Source: JAKBCQ01 sp021807585 (GTDB lineage: Bacteria; Planctomycetota; Planctomycetia; Isosphaerales; Isosphaeraceae). Taken from it: DNA of 31,544 nt. A program made the position numbers and the translations under genes. The number at the start of each line of letters is the position of its first letter. The stretch's first letter is position 1. The notes beneath the pieces were generated by a model. It was given only the letters and a program-made list of their open reading frames with translations. It was not told where the DNA came from and did not search any database. The stretch covers positions 1-31,544 of the forward strand of contig DAHWFG010000111.1 of NCBI GenBank assembly GCA_027325115.1, given 5' to 3'. Shown here one piece after another: positions 15,419 through 25,600 of this stretch.

Positions 15419-16591
15419 TCAAAGGCGTCGGCGGAATCTCCTTCGATACGCGGTTGGTGTGAATCCGGTTTCTTGGCGGAAGACCGCGGCGAGGCGACGT
15501 TGATCGGCGAATCCCGATAATCGTGCGACCTCGGACATTGGCGCCTCGGTGCGAGACAAATGGCTTTTGGCGAGCGCGATGCGGGCTCTGCGGATCTCCT
15601 CGCCGGGACCGACTCCAAGTATCGCCTGGAATTTCCGTTCGAGCAGGCGTCGCGAGACGGGAACCGAGCGGAGGATGTCTTCGACCTGAATGGGATCACG
15701 GGCGTGATTGCGAATATATCGAATCGCCGCGGCGACGTCGGCGTCGGCGATCGCGAGGATGTCGGACGAGCGTCGCGTAACGACCTCGATCGGCGGCAAA
15801 AGGAGGGGGGTTTTCGGCGGCTTGACGCGCGGCGGCGCCGTGAGCCGATCGAGCAGCGCCGCGGCCTCGACGCCGATCCGTTCTCCCGGTAACGCGACGC
15901 TCGAAAGCGACGGCCGAGCGAGTTCGCAGAGCAGGTCGTCGTCGTCGACTCCCACGATCGCGATCTCTTCGGGGAGTTTCAAACCCGTTTGCCGACAAAC
16001 CTCCGTCAATTGTAATCCCCAGAGGTCGTTGGGCGCGAAGATCGCCGCGGGCCGAGGAAGTTCAACGAGCCAACGCCTTACGTCGGCGTCGACGCCCCAT
16101 AACCGTCCCCGCGGGTTGAACGGGGCGGATTCTCGTTCGTGATAAGAACAGACCGAATAACCGAGCGGTTCGAGCCGTTTGCGGTATCCCGCCTCTCGGC
16201 GAATCGAATAGCCGTGGTCGCGATGTCCCACGAACGCGAAGTTTTGAAATCCACGTTCGATAAAATGTTCAGCGGCTAGTGCGCCGACTTGTTGATCGTC
16301 GACGGAAACGCTCGGGATCGACACGTCGGTGAGGACGCCCGAAACGTTGACGACGGGGACGCCGAAGCTCAGGAGCGATTCGGCGACGTCGGTTCGATAA
16401 ACGTGCGCGATCAATCCCGCGGGATGAATCGAGCGGAGCGTTTCGATCGCGTCGCGATCGGGCTCGACGGGGGTGAACACCCAGTCGTCGCGGGTTTGGG
16501 CGAACTCTTTGATCCCGCGCAACACCGAACGGCAATAACCGAGCGAATAGCTGAAGACGAGGCCGATTTTGGTCGATCGATCGCGATTCAT
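15419..16591 (-). CDS. XylR-type regulator: LacI-like sugar-binding domain fused to AraC HTH
   Basis: The 390-residue protein starts MNRDRSTKIGLVFSYSLGYC. A GTG at 16594 is the other possible start, and no strong ribosome site separates the two. Residues 8 to about 275 form a periplasmic-binding-protein/LacI-type sensor (VPVVNVSGVLTD, IPSVSVDDQQVGALAAEHFIERGF, PAAIFAPNDLWG, IAIVGVDDDDLLCELARPSLSSV). The last 110 residues form two AraC helix-turn-helices (VEDILRSVPVSRRLLERKF and MSEVARLSGFADQRRLAAVF). This is the layout of E. coli XylR, which activates pentose genes on binding sugar. It is divergent from the GH140-type operon and upstream of galK, so a plant- or algal-sugar-responsive switch for both is the natural inference. 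The sugar cannot be named. Confidence 0.9.
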   Translation of the reverse strand: MNRDRSTKIGLVFSYSLGYCRSVLRGIKEFAQTRDDWVFTPVEPDRDAIETLRSIHPAGLIAHVYRTDVAESLLSFGVPVVNVSGVLTDVSIPSVSVDDQQVGALAAEHFIERGFQNFAFVGHRDHGYSIRREAGYRKRLEPLGYSVCSYHERESAPFNPRGRLWGVDADVRRWLVELPRPAAIFAPNDLWGLQLTEVCRQTGLKLPEEIAIVGVDDDDLLCELARPSLSSVALPGERIGVEAAALLDRLTAPPRVKPPKTPLLLPPIEVVTRRSSDILAIADADVAAAIRYIRNHARDPIQVEDILRSVPVSRRLLERKFQAILGVGPGEEIRRARIALAKSHLSRTEAPMSEVARLSGFADQRRLAAVFRQETGFTPTAYRRRFRRRL

Positions 16592-16653
16592 CACGCCAGT
16601 TTAATCGCCGCCGCAATCCGATAAAAGATTGACGCGATTCCGTATGGCTCGGT

Positions 16654-16667
16654 TCGCGCCGGCGCGA
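16654..16667. promoter_or_regulatory. 14-bp perfect palindrome in the divergent regulator/operon gap
   Basis: TCGCGCCGGCGCGA lies midway between the regulator start (16591) and the glycosidase start (16721). It is a candidate operator. In GC-rich DNA such a palindrome can arise by chance, so this is tentative. Confidence 0.3.
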
Positions 16668-16720
16668 TCGAATCAAGAGTCGATCGAAACCGTCGAGAGC
16701 GTCCGAATCGGGAGCGAATC

Positions 16721-18196
16721 ATGAGGCGATATACTTTAAAGATTATTACATTGTTATTTATGATGATGATATTATCGTTTTTGGAGAGGCCGATTGCGCG
16801 GGCGATCGGTTCGGACGAAACGTCCGCGACCGTCGATCGCAATCGGGATCGTTCGAAATCGAACGCCGACGATTCGGTAACCTCCTCGAAAACTCGGTTC
16901 CCGGTACGGGTCGGTGAAAACAAGAGATACCTGATCGACCAGTACGACAAGCCGTTCTTTTATCTGGGAGACACCGCGTGGGAGTTGTTTCATCGCCTCG
17001 ATCTCAAAGACGCCGAGACTTACTTGCGCGATCGCGCCGGCAAGCGTTTTAACGTGATCCAGGCGGTCGTATTGGCCGAGCACGGCGGCCTCGACGTGCC
17101 GAACGCTTACGGCCATTTACCGCTCGAAAACAAGGACCCGAGACGACGCGTCGAGGCGTATTTCGAGCACGTCGATCGAGTCGTCGCCAAAGCCGACGAA
17201 CTCGGTCTCACGATCGGCATGTTGCCGACCTGGGGATCGTGGTGGCACGACGGCGCGGGAATCTTCAACCCTGAATCGGCGTATGATTACGGTTTGTTTC
17301 TCGGCAAACGTTATCGCGATCGGCCGATCATCTGGATCCTGGGAGGCGATCGGCCGATCGAAAACGACCGACATCAAGCGATCATTCGAGCGACGGCGAA
17401 AGGATTGCGCGAGGGAGACGGCGGTCGACACCTGATGACGTTTCATCCGCCCGGGGGTGCGGGATCGGCGAATTGGTTTCATAACGACGATTGGCTCGCG
17501 TTCAACATGCGCCAAACGGGGCACGGACGCGATCACGACAATTACGCCAAAATCGCCGACGATTACCGCCGCATTCCCGTCAAACCCTGTATCGACGGCG
17601 AGCCTGGATACGAAGATCATCCCGCCGAATTCAATCCCAAAAACGGTTATCTCACCGATCATGATATCAGGAAGTTCATTTATTGGTCGACGTTCGCCGG
17701 CGCGGCGGGTCACACTTATGGATGTCATGATATCTGGCAGTTTCTCGACGTGAGCAAGAAGCCGCCGGTCACCGCGGCGCGCACTCCGTGGCGAAAGGCT
17801 CTTGATCTTCCGGGCGCGGGACAGATGAGGTTCGCTCGCGAGCTGATCGAATCGAGGCCTTATCTCGATCGCATTCCCGATCAATCGCTCGTCGTCTCCG
17901 GCCCCGAGGGCCGCGAGCATCATATACAGGCGACCCGCGACGCGAAAGGCTCTTTCGCATTTATTTATATACCGATGGGCGACGCCGTCGTGATCGATCT
18001 GGAGAAGCTTAAAGGAAAGACGATTCAAGCGTATTGGTTCGATCCCAAAACGGGTTCGGCGCGGCGGGGGGGGACGTTTCCTCGGATCGGCAGGCGCGAA
18101 TTCGTTCCCCCGGTTCACGGCGCCGGGAACGATCGCGTTCTCATTCTCGACGACGCCGACGCGGGCTATCCTCCTCCGGGAACGATCGAGAATTAA
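16721..18196 (+). CDS. Exported GH140-like (DUF4038, apiosidase-type) glycoside hydrolase
   Basis: The 491-residue protein has a hydrophobic signal segment (residues 6-20), a charged linker, then a DUF4038 TIM-barrel: KPFFYLGDTAWELFHRL, FNVIQAVVLAEHGG, TWGSWWHDGAGIFNPESAYDYGLFLGKRY. Asp210 in ILGGDRPIEN and Glu294 in CIDGEPGYED sit where I expect the acid/base and nucleophile. The C-terminal 95 residues match the 'putative collagen-binding' domain that accompanies DUF4038 (AYWFDPKTGSA). A characterised GH140 member releases apiose-linked side chains from rhamnogalacturonan II; other members may act on other pentosyl linkages. GGGAG 6 nt upstream supports the start. It is first in a three-gene operon, with 31 bp to the next gene. 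Confidence 0.85.
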   Translation: MRRYTLKIITLLFMMMILSFLERPIARAIGSDETSATVDRNRDRSKSNADDSVTSSKTRFPVRVGENKRYLIDQYDKPFFYLGDTAWELFHRLDLKDAETYLRDRAGKRFNVIQAVVLAEHGGLDVPNAYGHLPLENKDPRRRVEAYFEHVDRVVAKADELGLTIGMLPTWGSWWHDGAGIFNPESAYDYGLFLGKRYRDRPIIWILGGDRPIENDRHQAIIRATAKGLREGDGGRHLMTFHPPGGAGSANWFHNDDWLAFNMRQTGHGRDHDNYAKIADDYRRIPVKPCIDGEPGYEDHPAEFNPKNGYLTDHDIRKFIYWSTFAGAAGHTYGCHDIWQFLDVSKKPPVTAARTPWRKALDLPGAGQMRFARELIESRPYLDRIPDQSLVVSGPEGREHHIQATRDAKGSFAFIYIPMGDAVVIDLEKLKGKTIQAYWFDPKTGSARRGGTFPRIGRREFVPPVHGAGNDRVLILDDADAGYPPPGTIEN

Positions 18197-18227
18197 TCGT
18201 TATTGATGATAAAGAGGATTATATATC

Positions 18228-21200
18228 ATGTTAACTGCGCGAACGTTATCGATCGTCGGATTCATGGCGATCGCAGCCCCCGCGATCGGAGCCGGGGTCG
18301 AGGCGGATGCTCGAACCGAAGCGGGTTCGATTCCGATCAAGATCAAGCTGGATAGACCGGGCCTCGCGACGGTCGTGATCGACGACGACAAGGGGGATCG
18401 CGTGCGCAATCTGATCGGCGAAACGCCCCTCCCGGCGGGGGAATCGACCGTTTGGTGGGACGGCTACGACGAAGGTTCGAGGAACGAATCGGGAGATTGG
18501 ATTCGAGGTCGCGTCGCCGCGGGAACTTATCGGGTGCGCGGGATCGTGCACGATCGGATCATGATGCGTTACGAGTTTTCAATCAATAGCCCCGGATCGC
18601 CCCCCTGGAAAACGAGGGATGGAAAAGGGGCGTGGCTCGCGGATCATTCACCCCCGGCCGACGTTTTATTCCTGCCCGGCGACGCTCGAACCCCTTATCG
18701 ATCGAATCAAGATCATATACTTGTTTGTTCAACTTCAGGCGAATCGGGCGAGGAGTTCGTTTGGATGACGCCCGAGGGGAAACGCGAATTCGGAATCAAC
18801 ACGGGTTTTTGGGGAGGCTTCAACCTTTGCCGCGAAGCCGGCGATCGTCCTTCGCCGAAATACTATGCATACGTGCTGATGTCTGGAGAACGCGATCACG
18901 ATAACGACGACTTTGAAATCCGAGGGTTCAAACCCGACGGATCGATCGAATCGGTGTTGAAGGTGAAGATTCCCCATCCCGTCAAACAGTTCAAAACGCT
19001 TGCGCAAGCTTATGGATCGAACGGGCTCGCATCGTTCGACGGTCTCGTCGTCGCGTCGTGGACGCAGGAAAACAAGCTTCTTCTGATCGACGCCGACGCG
19101 AAGAGCAAGATCGGCGAATACGCGATCGAAGCTCCGACGGGGATCTCCTTTGATAATTCTGGGAATCTATATGTAATTACTGGAAAGAAAATCGTGCGAT
19201 TGATCTTGTCGAAGGATCGGAAACGATTCGTCGCGGCGCGAACGATCGTTCAAGAAGGGCTGGAGGATCCTCGTCGCGTTCTTGTCGATGTGGACGGAAC
19301 GCTCTTCGCGGCGGATTGGGGGAGAAGCCATCAGATCAAAGTATTTTCTAACGAAGGAAAATTGATTCGAACGATCGGCCGCGCGGGAGGTCCCCAAATC
19401 GGCGTCTACGACGATCAACGCATGAGTAATCCTTGCGGGATGACGATCGATCGGAATCGAACGCTATGGGTGGCCGAGGCGGAGAATCACCCCAAGCGGC
19501 TGAGTCTTTGGAAAACCGACGGAACGTTCTTGCGCGGGATTTACGGGCCGCCCAAATACGGCGGAGGCGGAGCGATCGACCCGTTCGACCGCACTCGTTT
19601 CTATTACGCCGAATATGAAAAAGGGGGCGGGACCGAATTCTCGATCGACTGGAAAACCGGACGGTCGACCGTCAAGGCGATTGATTGGAGACCCGAATCG
19701 TTCGCCGAGACGATCCCCGGCCCCGCGCCCGAGCGATCGATTCGACTCGGAAAACACCAATATTTATTCAATTGTTTTAACGGGCAATTACGATTCAATC
19801 AGGATCGAGGCGCCGGGATCTGGCGCATCGATGCGGATCATATCGCGCGACCCGTCGCGGTGATCGGTAATGGAGCGGACCTGGTGAACGGAATTTGGGG
19901 CTGGAGGTTCAAGAATCAGGATGAGATCGTCGCTTTATGGAAGGATAAAGATCCCGCGCGGATCTTCTTCATCTGGAGCGATCGGAACGGCGATCACGAG
20001 GCTCAGGCGAACGAATTTCGGTTCGTCGAAACGACGCGTGTCGATGATCGCGGCGAACCGCTGCGTGAAATCGGCCTGGCGCCGTTAATACACGACGATC
20101 TTTCAATCACAACTTCATATGGTACAAGAATCGCTCCCCCGCGGATCGACGAACGAGGGACGCCGATTTACGACCCGCGCGATCAGACGATCGTCGGCGA
20201 TGCCAAGATGCAACGTTCACCGCTGATCGCCGGGGATCGAGCGATCACGAGCCAAGACGGAATCGCGGCGATCTTCGGCGTCGATTTGAACGGACGACGC
20301 CGCTGGAGGTACAACGCGACCGAAGAGGGCCGAACCCCGCTTGGATCGCTCGTCGAGCCGACGCGAATTCTCGGCCCTCCCGTCGAGCCGCCGAAAGGCG
20401 GGTGCGGGAACCTGTTCGCGATCTCGGGTGAGAAAGGAACGATCTATTTGCTGACCTTGGACGGGCTTTTCATCCAAACTCTCGGCGGCGATTCGCGTAT
20501 CGCGCCGTTGTGGCGGATGAACGAGGCGCGACGGGGAATGATCGTCGACGGCGTGAGTTTTGAGGATGAACATTTTCATCCAACAATCACACAAACGCGT
20601 GACGACGGCTCGATTTATCTGGTCGTCGGCAAGGAGCATTCGAGCGTCGTCAAGCTTGAAGGACTTGAATCGGTGAAACGATACGATTGGGGATCGGTCG
20701 CGATCGACACAAGTCATGCGGCGGCGCGGCGGGGGACGTTGATCGCCGAAAAGTCGCGGAAAACCGACCGGAACGTGTTGCGGATTGTCATGACCGACGC
20801 CGCGCCGACAATCGACGGCGACCTGAGCGATTGGCCGAAAAAGGGGGAATCGTGGGCCCGGATTGACGATCGCGCGTCGGCTTCGATCGCGATCGGCGGA
20901 GGGAATCTCTCGCTCGCGTTTCATACCGACGATCCCGATCTTTTATCGAATTCGGCGAACGACGATCGTCTGCTTTTCAAAACGGGGGGTGCGCTCGATC
21001 TCCAAATCGCCACCGGATCGAAGCGCTCGGGGGGTCAAGAACGTCTAAGGCTTTTGGTTGCGCGAGCACACGGAGAGATCAAGGCGATCGTTTATCGCGA
21101 CGGCTTCGCGGGCGCCGCCGAAAACGACCGGGTTCGGTTCGATTCTCCGATTGGAACGGTTTTTTTTGATCGAGTTGAGAATGTGACGAAATCACTGACA

Positions 21201-21428
21201 TTTGCTCAATCAAAAGGCGATTATGAGTTATCGATCCCGCTTTCGGTCTTGCGCTTCGACCCTCGACACGGCGTCGAGACGTCGGGCGATCTGGGCGTGT
21301 TGCGCGGCGACGGAGCGCAAACGACGAGCCGCGTCTACTGGAACAACCTCGACACGGGCCTGGTGAGCGACATCCCCTCCGAGGCGAGGCTCCGACCCGA
21401 TCATTGGGGCGTGTTCGTTATTGAATAA
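18228..21428 (+). CDS. Large exported NHL-repeat protein with Ig-like and CBM9-like domains
   Basis: The 1066-residue protein has a signal peptide (residues 1 to about 22). A FlgD-type Ig-like domain follows (about 33-110; TVWWDGYDEG and VAAGTYRVRGIVHD). A long beta-propeller region has NHL-like blades (about 245-470; APTGISFDNSGNLYV, DPRRVLVDVDGTLFAADWG, NPCGMTIDRNRTLWVAEAEN) and may continue to about 830. The C-terminal 205 residues start with TIDGDLSDWPKKGESW and end ARLRPDHWGVFVIE, the pattern of a CBM9/DOMON-like carbohydrate-binding domain. GAGGAT 8 nt upstream fixes the start. I see no catalytic residues. It probably binds or presents glycan for the upstream glycosidase, which is inference from co-transcription. 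Planctomycetes have many such giant NHL proteins. Confidence 0.82.
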   Translation: MLTARTLSIVGFMAIAAPAIGAGVEADARTEAGSIPIKIKLDRPGLATVVIDDDKGDRVRNLIGETPLPAGESTVWWDGYDEGSRNESGDWIRGRVAAGTYRVRGIVHDRIMMRYEFSINSPGSPPWKTRDGKGAWLADHSPPADVLFLPGDARTPYRSNQDHILVCSTSGESGEEFVWMTPEGKREFGINTGFWGGFNLCREAGDRPSPKYYAYVLMSGERDHDNDDFEIRGFKPDGSIESVLKVKIPHPVKQFKTLAQAYGSNGLASFDGLVVASWTQENKLLLIDADAKSKIGEYAIEAPTGISFDNSGNLYVITGKKIVRLILSKDRKRFVAARTIVQEGLEDPRRVLVDVDGTLFAADWGRSHQIKVFSNEGKLIRTIGRAGGPQIGVYDDQRMSNPCGMTIDRNRTLWVAEAENHPKRLSLWKTDGTFLRGIYGPPKYGGGGAIDPFDRTRFYYAEYEKGGGTEFSIDWKTGRSTVKAIDWRPESFAETIPGPAPERSIRLGKHQYLFNCFNGQLRFNQDRGAGIWRIDADHIARPVAVIGNGADLVNGIWGWRFKNQDEIVALWKDKDPARIFFIWSDRNGDHEAQANEFRFVETTRVDDRGEPLREIGLAPLIHDDLSITTSYGTRIAPPRIDERGTPIYDPRDQTIVGDAKMQRSPLIAGDRAITSQDGIAAIFGVDLNGRRRWRYNATEEGRTPLGSLVEPTRILGPPVEPPKGGCGNLFAISGEKGTIYLLTLDGLFIQTLGGDSRIAPLWRMNEARRGMIVDGVSFEDEHFHPTITQTRDDGSIYLVVGKEHSSVVKLEGLESVKRYDWGSVAIDTSHAAARRGTLIAEKSRKTDRNVLRIVMTDAAPTIDGDLSDWPKKGESWARIDDRASASIAIGGGNLSLAFHTDDPDLLSNSANDDRLLFKTGGALDLQIATGSKRSGGQERLRLLVARAHGEIKAIVYRDGFAGAAENDRVRFDSPIGTVFFDRVENVTKSLTFAQSKGDYELSIPLSVLRFDPRHGVETSGDLGVLRGDGAQTTSRVYWNNLDTGLVSDIPSEARLRPDHWGVFVIE

Positions 21429-21462
21429 TCAATTGATATTAACACTATTCAAGGATTTATTG

Positions 21463-22416
21463 ATGAAGATTACGTCGATTCTGCTGTTATGCTTGACGTT
21501 TACGATCGAGCGAGCGGACGGCGGCGAGCCCGACGCGGATACGCTCGCCGTCGCGACATTCCGGACGGGGGATACCGAGATTTTCCTGGTCGATCCCGTC
21601 TCGGGCGATTCGTTTAACTTGACAAAGAGCCCGCGGTCGAACGAACGATATCCTTCGTGGTCGCCCGACGGCGGGCGTGTGGCGTTCAATTCGGACCGCG
21701 ACGGCACGTTTAATCTCTTTGTGATCGACGCCGACGGAAAGAATCTTCGTCAGTTAACTCATGAGAAGGCGCCCGTCGTCGCGGGGATGCAAAGTTGGCC
21801 CGTCGACGGTTCGTGGATCTATTTCGGACTTTTCGGCGAGGGTCCGCCGCGGATGTGTCGGATTCGTCCCGACGGTTCCAATTTCAAGGTCGTCGGCGAA
21901 GGGATCGACCCCGCGATCTCTCCCGACGGCAAGACGATCGCCTACGCGAACGTCGTTCCAGGCGGCCATTGTTTATTCGTTATGGATATCGACGGCAAAA
22001 ACATACGCCGGCTGACGACGAGGCCCAACGCGTGGGCAGGAGTTCATGCGTCGTGGGCGCCCGACGGCGACACGATTGTTTATGCCGATCGAGTCGGCGA
22101 CGCGCTTGAAATTTTTCGGATCGATCGCGACGGGACGAACGTCAAGCAACTGACCTCGCTCGGCCGTGCGGCGACGAGTCCCGCGGTTTCTCCCGACGGC
22201 GGGCGTATCTCGTTCCGACTCTGCGATGAAATCTACTGGCGCGACGCGAAGACGAGCGAACGCGCGTACAAAGAACGCCGCGGCGATAAAAGACCCGTCT
22301 GGGTCATGTCGATCGACGGATCGAACCCGCGCTTGATCGAGCCTCTCCATTATCAAACGACGATCGACGGTTCGCGCGCGCCCTGGAAGCCTCGCAGCCG
22401 CATCGCCACAAATTAA
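21463..22416 (+). CDS. Exported TolB-like beta-propeller (PD40/WD40-like) protein
   Basis: The 317-residue protein has a signal peptide (MKITSILLLCLTFTIERADG). The ATG at 21463 is preferred over the upstream in-frame TTG at 21421 because AAGGA lies 7 nt before it and the signal then starts correctly. About five TolB-type blades are visible: RYPSWSPDGGRVAFNSDRDG with LFVIDADGKNLRQLT, then AISPDGKTIAYA with LFVMDIDGKNIRRLT, HASWAPDGDTIVYADRVG with IFRIDRDGTNVKQLT, and AVSPDGGRISFR. Such propellers mediate protein or ligand binding in the periplasm. It lacks the N-terminal domain of true TolB and has no pal/tol genes nearby, so it is not Tol-Pal machinery. It is third in the operon, 34 bp after the NHL gene. 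Confidence 0.85.
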   Translation: MKITSILLLCLTFTIERADGGEPDADTLAVATFRTGDTEIFLVDPVSGDSFNLTKSPRSNERYPSWSPDGGRVAFNSDRDGTFNLFVIDADGKNLRQLTHEKAPVVAGMQSWPVDGSWIYFGLFGEGPPRMCRIRPDGSNFKVVGEGIDPAISPDGKTIAYANVVPGGHCLFVMDIDGKNIRRLTTRPNAWAGVHASWAPDGDTIVYADRVGDALEIFRIDRDGTNVKQLTSLGRAATSPAVSPDGGRISFRLCDEIYWRDAKTSERAYKERRGDKRPVWVMSIDGSNPRLIEPLHYQTTIDGSRAPWKPRSRIATN

Positions 22417-22566
22417 TATAATAATAATAATGAATTCGAGGACGATTGCTCTCCTCGTTCGTCGACCCGGCTTTCGACGATCGTCGGTTTGAAATCCGCG
22501 CGGATCGATTCGATTCGATCATCCATCAAGATTATGTACAATCAAAGATAAATGATCGATCGGCGC

Positions 22567-22610
22567 AAAAAACCCGCCGGGGCGAATCGGTCGTTCGCCC
22601 CGGCGGGTTT
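22567..22610 (-). terminator. rpoB: Strong intrinsic terminator after rpoB
   Basis: A perfect 17-bp stem (22570-22586 with 22594-22610) encloses a 7-nt loop. On the minus strand it is followed by TTTTTT, the U-run that includes the last stem bases. It starts about 40 bp after the rpoB stop codon. On the plus strand the run is only TTT, so it may also stop the convergent operon less efficiently. Confidence 0.92.
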
Positions 22611-22649
22611 GGATCAAAGATTTTCGATACGCCGAGGATAGGCGTTCGT

Positions 22650-25600
22650 TCAGATCCGCTTTTTCTCGAGCTGCATGTTGAGGCCGAGGCCGCGGATCTC
22701 GTTCGTGAGGACGTCGAAGCTCGCGGGAGTTCCGGCCTCGAGGGTGTTTTCCCCCTTAACCATGCTCTCGTAAATCTTGGTTCGTCCCTCGACGTCGTCG
22801 CTCTTGACGGTGAGCAGCTCTTGCAAGATGTACGCGGCGCCGTACGCCTCGAGCGCCCACACCTCCATCTCGCCGAACCGCTGACCGCCGAACCGAGCCT
22901 TGCCGCCCAACGGTTGCTGCGTAATCAACGAATAAGGACCCGTCGCTCGCGCGTGGATCTTATCGTCGACAAGGTGGTGAAGCTTGAGCATATAAATATA
23001 GCCGACGGTCACTTTTTGATCGAAGCGATCGCCGCTACGGCCGTCGTAGAGCTGGGCTTTGCCGTTTTCGGGAAGACCCGCGTCTTTGAGGCACTGGTGG
23101 ATGGTATCTTCGGCGGCGCCGTCGAAGACGGGGCAGATCGCGCGGAAGCCGAGTTTGGCGGCGGCCCAGCCGAGGTGGGTTTCGAGAATCTGGCCGACGT
23201 TCATCCGGCTCGGCACGCCGAGGGGATTGAGGAGGATTTCGAGCGACGTGCCGTCTTCGAGGAACGGCATGTCCTCCTCGGGAAGAATCTTGGCGATGAC
23301 CCCCTTGTTGCCGTGCCTGCCGGCCATTTTGTCGCCGACCGAGATGATCCGCTTGGTCGCGACGTAAACCTTCACCATCTGGAGCACGCCCGAGGGGAGT
23401 TCGTCGCCGCGTTTGAGGGTGTTGAGTTTGCGATCGCGCTCGTCGCGGAGCGCGTCGAGCCTGGTTCCATGGCGCCTGACGATCAACCGCGCCTCCTCGG
23501 CGACCGAGGGGGTGCGAATATCGAGCGTCTGGAGCTTGAATCGATCGCTCTCGTCGGCGAGCGATTTGGCCTCCTTGTCGCGACCGAACGGTTTCCCCGT
23601 CGTGGGATCGTTGATCGGCCCCCCCACGACCTGTTCGAGAGCCTTAATCATCGCTTTATATTCTTCAGCGATTTTCATGTTCTCGGCTTGTTCGGTGTCC
23701 TTGATCTCCTTGTCGAACGCCTTGCGTTCCTCCTCGGAGAGGCTCATCCGCCGGCTGAACCGGTGGGTGTTGGTGACGATCCCCTCGACTCCCGACGGAA
23801 CCTCGAGCGAATCGTTCTTCACGTCTTCGCCGGCTCGGCCGAAGATCGCGTGGAGCAGTTTTTCCTCGGGGGTCAGCTCGCTCTTCGATTTGGGCGCCAC
23901 CTTGCCGACCAGAATGTCGCCGGGCTTCACGTAGGTGCCGATCCGGACGACGCCGTTCTCGTCGAGATTCCGCAGCGCCTTCTCCGAAACGTTGGGGATG
24001 TCTCGCGTGAACTCCTCGCGCCCCAGTTTGGTCTCGCGAATCTCGATCTCGAACTCTTCAATATGCAACGATGTGTAAACATCTTGCTTCATCAACTTTT
24101 CACTGATGATGATCGCGTCTTCGAAGTTATAGCCGTCCCACGCCATGAAGCCGACGAGGACGTTGCGGCCGAGCGAGAGGACTCCGTGGTAGGTCGACGC
24201 GCCGTCGGCGAGGATCTCGCCCTGTTTCACCTGTTGTCCAAGGGTGACGACGGGCTTTTGATTGAGACACGTCCGTTCGTTGAGGCCGACATACTTGCGC
24301 AGCTTGTACACGACTCCGTCGATCTCGATCCGCGACGAATCGACATACGTGACGGTCCCGTCGGTTCGCGCCTTGACGATCATCCCCGAGTTCATCGCGA
24401 CGGCGCTTTCGAGCCCGGTCGCGACGATCGGCGGCTCGGCGACCAGAAGCGGCACCGCCTGCCGTTGCATGTTCGATCCCATCAACGCCCGGTTGGCGTC
24501 GTCGTGCTCGAGAAACGGAATCAAACCCGCCGAAACGCCCACCATCTGTTTGGGCGAAATATCCATATATTGGACTTTATCGATCGGAATCATCTCGAAG
24601 TCGGTTTGATACCGCGCGATGATCGAGCTTCCCTTGAGCTTGCCGTGTTCGTCGACGGGGGAATCGGCGGGGGCGAGATACGCCTCGCTTTCCTCGTCGG
24701 CGCGCATCCAAACGACGTCGTTCGTCAGCTTCCCGTGATCGATCTTGCGATAAGGCGTGATCAAGAAACCATATTCGTCGACGCCGCCGTAAATCCCGAG
24801 CGAGCTGATCAAGCCGATGTTCGTACCTTCGGGGGTTTCGATCGGGCAGATCCGACCGTAGTGCGAGATGTGGACGTCGCGCACCTCGAAGCCGGCTCGT
24901 TTGCGGTTGAGGCCTCCCGGGCCAAGCGCCGAGAGACGCCGCTCGTGAGTCAACTGCGCCAGCGGATTCGTTTGATCGACGACCTGCGACAATTCGCCCC
25001 GGCCGAAGAAATACTCGATCGCGGCGCCGATGCTCTTGGGATTGATCAGCGATCGGGGGGTCATGTCGTCGGCCTCTTTGAGGCTCATCCGCTCCTGAAC
25101 CGTCCGCCGCAACTTAAGAAATCCCTTGCGCAGCTCGTCGGCGGCGAGCTCGTCGATCGTCCGCAGCCGACGATTCCCGAGGTGATCGATGTCGTCGACG
25201 TGGCCCACGTTTTTTCGAAGATTGAGAATATATCGAATCGCATTGACGTAATCGATCGGATCGAGCGTCATCCGATCCTCGGGGACGGTCTGATCGAACT
25301 TGCGATTGATCCGGAATCGACCGACGCGACCGAGCCGATACCGATTCGTGTCGAAGAACTTCTCGTTGAACAGCTCGCGCGCCTTCTCGAGCTGCGCCGG
25401 ATTCCCCGGCCGCAGTCGTTGATAAATACGCAAGAGCGCGCTCTCATGATCATCTGTTGGATCTTCTTGGAGCGACTGGAGGATGAGGGGGTCGCGATTT
25501 TGGCCGAGGACTTTGACGACGCCGATTTTGGCGTCGGCGAGGATTTCGGCGAGGGTGGCGGAGATCGTCACGCCCGATTCGGCGAGGACTTCGCCGGTCA

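Noticed and set aside
21421..21462. TTG start overlapping the NHL gene for the TolB-like protein
   Set aside because: The ATG at 21463 has AAGGA at 7 nt and a proper signal peptide; the TTG start would add 14 residues before the signal.
24890..25010. Val-Val in place of Phe514-Met515 in the RpoB rifampicin pocket as a resistance change
   Set aside because: The other contact residues are kept, and I believe this variant is usual in planctomycetes, so it is a lineage feature rather than a novelty.
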